From the NCBI RefSeq assembly GCF_026151205.1, contig NC_087078.1, positions 558,001 to 622,000 on the forward strand: a stretch of 64,000 nucleotides of DNA, read 5' to 3'. Below are positions 22,801-31,800 of this stretch, piece after piece (position 1 is the stretch's first letter; every line of letters starts with the position of its first letter). Origin of the DNA: Bolinopsis microptera (Eukaryota > Ctenophora > Tentaculata > Lobata > Bolinopsidae). A program made the position numbers and the translations under genes. The notes beneath the pieces are model-generated. The model did not search any database. It was given only the letters and a program-made list of their open reading frames with translations, and was not told the DNA's origin.

Positions 22801-25800
22801 CGAAAGACACAAAGGCACCCGTTGAGTTTCTACTCTCCTGTTCTTCTAAAGATCCACTTCGTCGATCAGTTTCTTCTTCATTCAATTCCGTTGGAGGAGT
22901 GGTCCTTATCGATATTGGCGAAGCTGGTAATCTTTCAATCTCTCGTGTAGTTGTCCGAACAGGTGGTGGTTGAACTGGGGTACTACTCATATCAGGAGCA
23001 GCTATCACAGGATCAAGTGTCTTGTCGGGATGTAAAGACTGTCTTTTTCTACGCTGAGGATGATGTATTGTAGCAAACTGTTCGTCTTCGTCACTGTCAT
23101 CGTTGTTCAGTTCACCTGTATGGGTGTCTGAAGAAGCAGTCTGTGCACCAGAGTGGGTGACAGGGAGAGCAGTCTGTGCACCAGAGTGGGTGACAGCTAG
23201 AGGATATTTGATCTTATTGTGCTTATTCCTCGCAAAATGTTTCATTTTACTGATATTTGTCACTTTATCCGTTTCAGGTGTTATCTGCACAACATAAAGA
23301 TGGTCATTTATCACTTTCTTTACCAATAGCGGACCTCTCCATCTTATTGAGTACTTGTGTTGAGGACAGTTTATGAGGACATAACACAGATCACCTGCTT
23401 TAAAGTATGGTCCCAGGATATTTCTGTCATGCTGATGTTTAGAGTACAGAAAGTCCGTGTCCGCATTTTCCCGAACTTTTCTAAGTGTTCTCTTCATCAA
23501 GGTATACATCTCGTAAGCTCCTTTACTTTTCTTTGATGGGATCTCCGTCTTTAAGTCATTATCCACAAGTAAAGTTATCGGGGTGTTTGTTTCCCTTCCA
23601 AAGACTAATCTGTTGCTTGAGTATCCAGTGTGTCTGTTTTTAAGTGAGTTGAGCGCCATGACACAGTAGCCCAAATAAATGTCCCAGCATCTTTCTTTTC
23701 CCTCTGGAATAGCAGCTCTCAACGCCTGGTTTATCCTTTTATTTGATCTCTCTGCTTTTCCGGTGCTCCGTGCTTTGTAACTTGTGCCGTGAGTTACCTT
23801 ACATTCAAAGTACTGCCATACTGCTTTGAAATAATCAGCCGAGTAGCCTGGATGATTATCGACGATGATCTCTTTTGGTATTCCATGAATCAACGTCCAA
23901 CGTCGAACAATCTGTTCAATGTTTTCCTTTGCAGTCTGTGTTTTTACAGGAATTGCCACAACATAGTTGCTCCACGCATCAGTTATAGTCAGGATATACC
24001 GATATCCTCGTGGAGTTCTTCCCTCAGACTCTGGCACTATGTGGTCCACAATGATGCAATCGTTGAAGGAGTGGAATAACATGTGTCGTAGAGGGGCTTT
24101 TAGGTACCTCTGTGGTTGCTTTATGGCTCCGCACTTCTCGCAAGCTGCAATGTATTCTTTGAAATCCTCAACCATCTTGGGCCAATAGAAGTTTCGGCGA
24201 CAGAGGTCAACCGATATTTCTGCTCCAGGGTGGCAACTTGTAAGGGTCGAGTGATGTAGCTTCATAATCCCTTCGACGAGATTCTCCGGTACAACGATCA
24301 GGTCCCGTTTCTGATCTGGATGTCTCACATTCACCCATGCTCTCATAAGTAAACCATCCTGAGAGATCTTCAGCAGATTAAATTGTTTCCACAATGAAAC
24401 TAACATAGCTGGAGTCCTATTAGTCTGGATCTTGGGCTTTTCTCCAGCAATTATCCAGTCTTTGACCACTTTGAGAATCTGATCTTTATCCTGTTCATCA
24501 CATATCTTTTTTCTTTTAGGCTCGACATCAACATCCTCAGTAACAGCAGATATTTGAAATTCTTCAATTTCCTCTTCGCTCAACTTCTTTTCATTTACTG
24601 GCATTTCTTGCAATGCACAATAGCATTCAACCTCCTCAACTTTTTGAATCTTGAAATCCACTACAGACTCGTATTCTCCTTCAAATAGTAGCTGCAGATC
24701 ACTGGGTATCTCCACCTCACTGATAGTCGTGCTATCATCACAGACGGGTGGTAAGATATTTTCCTTCTTCTTTTCGGACTGAGTTTTACTTCCGTCACAG
24801 AGTGGTGACGAAGTATTTTCTTTCACGCTGTTCGTATCTACACAGATTGGTGTAATACTCTTTACTCTAAACATCTCGGCTTCTTCAGTCTGTGTAGAAA
24901 TCTCAACAGTTGATGGTTTCATTCCATAACGAGAAAGGAAATCTGAGATGTTCCGCACTCCTTCAATGTGATGCATAGTGAAGTTGAAGGCTGCTAGCTC
25001 CTGTAATCGTCGTATCATCGTGGGGTTAGCTTTGAATATAGTGTCCAGGTGGAGGAGACTCTTGCAGTCAGTGATCACTTTAAATGTCTTAGCTCCTCTA
25101 AGATAGACAGCCCAGTGTTTCAAACTTGCACATAACGACTCGAATTCAAGCTTTGTTTGACCCCATTCTCTCTTGTGTCGAGGAACTGCTTTGCTGAAGT
25201 ACCCCACCGTTCTTCTCTGTCCATCAATCATCTGGGTTAAAGTTGCAGCCAGACCATGTATTGAAGCATCCACTGTAACTTCGTAAGAATCATGAGGATC
25301 GTGTACTTCAGGGAAGCAGAGAGTAGGCGAGCTGCTGATTGCAATTTTCAGGTCTTCGAAACTTTTCTGGCATTCTGATGTCCAGACAAATTTTCTTCCT
25401 TTCTGCAGCAGTGCGTATAGAGGTTCACTGAGCTCTGCATAACGTCTAACGAATTTTCTGTTGTATCCGAAGAATCCTAACACTTTTTGGGTCTCTTTCA
25501 CCGTTCTTGGAGGCTCTATTTTCTTGATTGCCTCTATTCGATCATCATTTATCCGTATTCCTTCAGTACTCAGGGTAATACCGACATATCTCACCTCTGT
25601 TCGCATCAATTCTGTTTTGTTGGGGGTGAGCTTCAGATTCGCACTCATCAGCTGCTTCAACATCCTTTCCAGTCTTTCAATGTGAGAATGCACATCCTTA
25701 GAACCCAAAAGTAAATCATCTAAAAAATAAAGAAGGTGTTCGATACTAGGTGAGTGTTCTAACAATCTGTAGACCATACGAGTAAAGATAGAACTAGAAC

Positions 25801-28800
25801 TACAGTGACCCATAATCATTCTAGCAAAATTATATCTACGTCCCTTATAACTAAATGCAGTGATAGGTTTTGAAGCTTCATCGTACGGAATCTGATGGAA
25901 ACTCGCAGCCATATCAAACGTAGAGAATATACAGTCGCCACCTATTTTATCTAGTACGTGATTGATGTTAGGAAGATCATACTTGTCCGCTAGGCACTGT
26001 TTGTTTACTCCCCGAAGATCTGCGACCACACGATATGTTCCAGGAGAAGACTTGGCTACGAGGAAAATGGGAGAATTCCAGTTAGATTCAGTTGTCAGTG
26101 GCTCAACTACTCCAGTGTTAATCATATTGTCCATCAAATCATCCATTTTATGTTCAAGATTGTAAGGAACCTTTCTCTCAGGCGTCCAGCTGGGTACAGA
26201 ATCTCTCTTGAGGTCAATGTGAGCGTTAAACATATTACAACAACCAAAATCATCCTTGTCGTAAGCAAAACAAGATCTATACTTCCACAACACATCCTTT
26301 AATCTCTGTGTCTCAGAGTCGCTCATCTCAACTTGGATCTTCTGCAGCTTTAGAGCATCAAACAGCTCGTTCTTAGTCCACTTACTCACCCTCTCTCCGG
26401 CAACAGAATGGAAGCCGGCAGGTGCAGGATGACTATTATTCGCCCTCATATTACTGTGAACCATTTTAACTCCTTGCACACCACCACTTTCTGTGGCTGG
26501 TCGCAGAAAACCTAACATGCTCCCCTTATAAATAGTCATGGGTTCATTACTAACATTGATACACCTAATAGGAACCCAACGTTTATCAGTGTACACTATA
26601 GAGGGTGCCATCAGTACACCGGTAGCTAACATGGTTTTCTCGTACGGTTCTGTTATTCCTTGGTAATTTACAAATGTTTGGGGAATTTTACCCGATATAA
26701 ACTGCACTGTTCTAGGAGGGATGATAACTGTATCTTTACACCTTATTTTCTTCACATGAGGTATGTCACGTGGTTTCTCCGATAATGTACAGGATTGACC
26801 GTTCTCTTTAAATAGTTTGGAACTACCGAAATCTATACTAAGCTTGTTAGCTTCAAGAAAATCCAAACCCACTAGAAATTCAACATCTAACATGTTGGTA
26901 ACGATGAATACATGCCGAGCTGATACAACTTCTCCAATTCTAAGGTCTAAGCTTATTTGACCTAGTACAGTTATGGTATTATTCGAAAATGACGTCAGTG
27001 CTGCTTTGGAATTCTGTACTTTATCTACCAGACCTATTCTATTGATAAATCCTGGTGACACTAAACTTACACCACTTCCGCTATCTAAAAATACATGAAC
27101 GGGTACACCCTTACAGCTACCCTTCGCTAATAGTTCTTTCTTAGATACTATCTTATCAACACGGTTATAGTTAGTACCTAATTGAGACGGCTGGGATGTA
27201 CCGTGAACTCGCCAGCCGTATTCCCGTTTAAAGAAGACCGTTGATTGTTGTTAAACTGAGAATACGTGTTTGCACCAGAATTCCTACTATAACGGTTCTG
27301 ATTTCTAGACCAACATTGACTTGTGTGATGGTTTGTCCTATGACAGATATTACATGATCTAACATCTTGTTCACTGCGGTACTGATCAGATCTGATACTA
27401 CGACAGAATCTCGCCATGTGTCCAGGCTGGTTACAGTTATAGCAGATCATGGGGCGTTCACTGCGCCTTGAGTTGTTCTGGTTGTGGTTCTGTACTGTGC
27501 GGTAATTGGTATGTGGTACACGAGGTTGATCTGGGCCGTCAATACGTAAAACGTCAAATGAAGACTGCAACTGTGAAACTGGTTCTAAATCACCATGATC
27601 CTGGGTTGATATCAGTATATGTTCGTGTTTGATAGCTAAGCGTGTAGCTACATCAAACAACTTCAACTCAGATTCCTTAAGTTTCCGCCTTACTTCTACA
27701 CTGTGTAGCCCATTACCCAAAGCAGACAAACACGCCTCATTCTTGAGAGTGTGCTCAAGGGGAGAGAACGCCTTCGCAGCTTCTGTTTCAATACGTAATG
27801 CGAAATCCTCCACATTTTCATCCGGATTCTGCCTTAATTTGTACATAGCATCTCTCAAGGTACGTGACTCCGCATCTGGGTACAATACTGCTCTGATAGC
27901 CGCAGTGAATTTAGTCACGGACAAAATGTTAGCACTTTTTATGGTATTCAAAATGCTTTTAAACTTCCGGTACATCTTATCGTCTTCTACAAGATTTAAT
28001 AGACGTAGATCTAGGTTGTTAACGTAACTATCACCACTTATAATCATGTACTGTTCAAATCTATCTAAAAATATACATATATCTTGCCCAACCTTAAACT
28101 TAGGAGGCTTGGCGATTTGAGCTTTTGACTGAACATGTACGCTAGGCACATCGTGCAAGAAACTGTGTTCTTGAAATTCTTGAGGTGAAACTATTTCCTG
28201 TTTGTTATCAGCATTAGTACGTTTATTATCAGATTGTAAGTACTGTTGATGTTCTGAATTATACTGTGCTATTTGTCTCTCGATGTTTGTGTGCTCAACT
28301 TTAGCAGTAGTAATTTTGACAACAAGTTCTCCTAGATTTATATTTATTTCCTTTACATCCTGACTAGTATCTTGACCATCCTTACTCTGCTTTATCAAAC
28401 TACTTATCTGTTCATCTAATTCAGCTATTGCTTTTACGGAAGCTTCTAGTTCGGACAGTAAGGTAGACGACATTAAGTTTACTTTCCGTGGCCCTCCAGA
28501 TGTTGTAAACGAGGTATTATACTAAAAGTGGTCTTACGTGGCGAGAACGTGGGCGTTCCTAACTTATGTCAATCTACACTCACTAGTATCAAACGATCGG
28601 GAAGTATGTCCCAATATCAATAACAGAAAAGGAGAGAAGTGTGTCTCAACAATTTAGTTGTATCAGAAGTGTGTCCGATACAACAGTAAGGAGTGTGCCT
28701 TACTAAACTTCAACAATAAATACGTAACAGTAAAGGAGAGAAGTGTGTCTCTACAATTTGGTTGTATCAGAAGCGTGTCTGATACAACAGTAAGGAGTGT

Positions 28801-31800
28801 GCCTTACTAAACTTCAACAACAAATACGTAACAATAAAGGAGAGAAGTGTGTCTCTACAATTTGGTTGTATCAGAAGTGTGTCCGATACAACAGTAAGGA
28901 GTGTGCCTTACTAAACTTCAACAACAAATACGTAACAATAAAGGAGAGAAGTGTGTCTCTACAATTTGGTTGTATCAGAAGTGTGTCCGATACAACAGTA
29001 AGGAGTGTGCCTTACTAAACTTCAACAGTAAATTTATAAAGGTGAGAAGTGTGTCTCACTAAAAATGTCTAAATAGAATAGAGAAAAGTCTTTGGATAAC
29101 TCGGTAAATAAACGTATTGTACTTTGTAATAATCTTAAAAACTCTCCAAAAGGGGGACGTGACACAGACGCCCGCACTGAACAAGTAGGCCCTTAAAAAG
29201 GCTGTACTCACGCGTGAATATAAGTCACGCATGAGTACAACTTCCGCGTGCTCGTACTTACACGTAAAACTAAAATGTAAAGATAAGAAATGTAAATGAA
29301 TGTAACCTAGCACTAAAAGGATTCTAAAAGATGCTGCAATATAAAACCTACGAAATTACTTTACTCTAATTATGGACTATAAGAACTAACTATTAAACTA
29401 TAATATAAACTGTACTAAAAACCTAACTTAACCCTAGACCCTACTAAATTGACCCTAATCCTACTTTACTACAAACGGGGATACTAACTTATATCCTGGA
29501 CGGAGAGACAGTGTTGGAGGAAATTACTGATGTCCTGGTCGGAGACACAGAGACGGAGAAAATTGCTGATATCCTGGACGGAGACACCAAGTCGGGGACA
29601 AATGCTGATATCCTGGACGGGGACACAGAGTCGGAGACCACCGAAGATATCGGAGATGATTGCTAATATCCAAAGCGAAGATAAAAAGTTGATATGCTGA
29701 ACGAAGAACAAAGACATGGAACAGAAGGCCAGATGAGGATATTCTGAACGTCGAACAAGACACGGGTAAGAAGAGACGAAGAATGAAATGGACACATTAA
29801 AAAACGTTTAGAAATTGTGAGTTGTTATTAAATTATTATAGTTGGGTTCCAAAAATTTGTGATTTAGAAATGTTGAGGAAGTGCAGAAAGGGGTTTTTAA
29901 GGAGAGTAAATTATTATACCAGTATAGTAGGGTTCTAAGAAAGATCAGATTTTGTTAAGTTGTGTAAGCCGTGATCGGGCAAGGTATAGGGTCTTTAGTT
30001 CGAGATTTTCTATTAAATTTTTATACTATTATAGTAAGGTTCTAAAAAAAGATCATATTTTGTAAAGTTGTGTACGCAGTGAATATTCTGAGTCAATTTT
30101 TCTGGAAGTATCATTATTAAGTTAAATTATATAGATTTATAATATTAACCGATTACTCAAGAGAATGCGGAGTTATCATTAGTAGCGGCCGAAATAATCA
30201 TTGTGCAACGAGCATGTAGAGGCTTATGGCAAGAACACGACGGGAGTGATGTGGGTAGTGGCTGAAAATACTGGTAGGGAATTAATGATAATCATAGATA
30301 AAATTAGACGGCCTGTAGTTCGATGTTGGTTGAATAAGCAACAGAGAGCACGAGAAAATCAGGCCGACTTGTTGACAAGACAGTGCGTGCTATAGATTAG
30401 AATGCAGTTAATAGAGAATAATGAGTTTTCGGAGCATACAGCATAGGCGGGCCGTATTTTGGTGCGGCACATACAGGGCTGGTAGAGGAATATATAAGGT
30501 CGGACGGACGGTCGAGAAGGAGATGGAGTTTTCCCGATTCGATAGAGCGTCATTGATGCCGGACTGTAAGGGAGCCTGAACTGGGAGAGAGAGTTGGTGG
30601 TTTGTCCTATCGAAGGATAGTTGGTGGTCGGAACCTGTAACTCTGGTTGAGTTCTGGTTGGCCTAGAGAGGGATTGATAGTAGACATAATGGCATGGGTC
30701 ATGGCGGATTTAAGCTAGGAGTTTCAGCGTGAATATAGACAAGTATTGACGGCCGACTTTATATATAATAGTATGTCTGGCTATAGTATGTGTATAGTGA
30801 TTGTATTTCATGATGTGATATGTTATGGTAGGATAAGATCATTAGATCGGTGGGCGATTTTGGGCAATATAAGTCTGGTGAACTAGGAGTTAAAGCAGGA
30901 GTTTGTCGAATTATTCATTGTATTGTTTTATAGTTTAATATCTTGTAACCATCGTTATTACTCTTGTTTTCGTTGTTCGTACCTTAAATTGATACAAATA
31001 ATCTACGAATCTGGAGCAGATGGTGACTGCTTACAAAATGGTCGGACCCAGATGTGAGATGGTTACCTGGCAACCCAGGAATCAATAACTTAGCTAACAT
31101 CACATGATTAAACACGTGAGCCTCCTCGTGTTTTCCTTTTCTGAACCAACATAAGTAGCGAGCCTTATAAAACAAACAAATAATTTGAGGACAACATGAC
31201 ACTTCCAAACTATGGACAGAAATGAACAAGAACAAAAACCAGATTCAAAGAATGCGGAATCAGGAGGACCCTGCGACCCAGGAATCAACTACTTAGCTAT
31301 CATCGCTCAATAATCGGTTTGGTATCGACGTTACATACTTTGATTTTCTGACTTTAAAGCTGACTTAAGAAACCAGGGAATTAATTTTACTTTCCTAGAA
31401 TTAAATCGTTGATTTTATTTCTATATCACTTTTTTCAAACATTCCAGTACATTGTGCAAAAAGATGGAGATTTAAATTTTGGAAGCATGTAGGGATAGAG
31501 ATCTGATATCGATCGTAAATACTAAAAATATTCTCGCACAATAATTGTAACTGCAGTTTTACAGAACTCTATAAAATTAAATGCTCAATGAACACACTTG
31601 CAGGTACCACCCGTATTCACACTTAGAATTGAGTTTAATCATTTTCCGATACGAGATTGGGGACGGGTTCAACAAACAAACAAACAAACAAACAAACAAA
31701 CAAGATGGTCAGGTGAACATTAATTTTTGGATACAGTTAATTATATGGTGGCAGAGTTAAAACTTTATAATTAAATCGCAAATAAATTAGAGCGCATAAA

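Larger units (their letters stand above)
19338..24323. repeat. Tandem duplication, second 4986-bp unit
   Basis: Second copy of the unit at 14352-19337. It contains LARD interior (19338-21005), the 3' LTR (21006-21978) and continues into the intact pol. Confidence 0.9.
21006..29473 (-). mobile_element. Intact Ty3/gypsy-type LTR retrotransposon, 8468 bp
   Basis: 5' LTR 29473-28501, 3' LTR 21978-21006 (973 bp each, TG...CA, no differences seen). Target duplication AACG at 21002-21005 and 29474-29477. Gag (28473-27178) and pol (about 27226-22616) are both open. Order protease, reverse transcriptase, RNase H, integrase places it with Ty3/gypsy (Metaviridae). There is no envelope gene. It is inserted in the LARD-like element, which itself sits in a JPT-like intron, and has the same strand as that gene. 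Identical LTRs and open frames indicate a young, possibly active copy. Confidence 0.93.
11560..31035 (+). mobile_element. LARD-like non-autonomous LTR retroelement with nested insertions
   Basis: Two 965-bp LTRs (11560-12524 and 30071-31035), both TG...CA, appear identical where compared. They are flanked by the direct repeat AAAT (11556-11559 and 31036-31039). A primer-binding-like site follows the left LTR, which sets the orientation as plus. Removing the nested Ty3/gypsy element with its TSD (8472 bp) and one 4986-bp duplication leaves 4088 bp of interior and a 6.0-kb element. No protease, reverse transcriptase, RNase H or integrase is encoded, only a small charged frame. Long LTRs with a long non-coding interior is the definition of a large retrotransposon derivative. 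The element lies antisense in intron 2 of the JPT-like gene. A clear polypurine tract is not visible before the right LTR. Confidence 0.85.
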
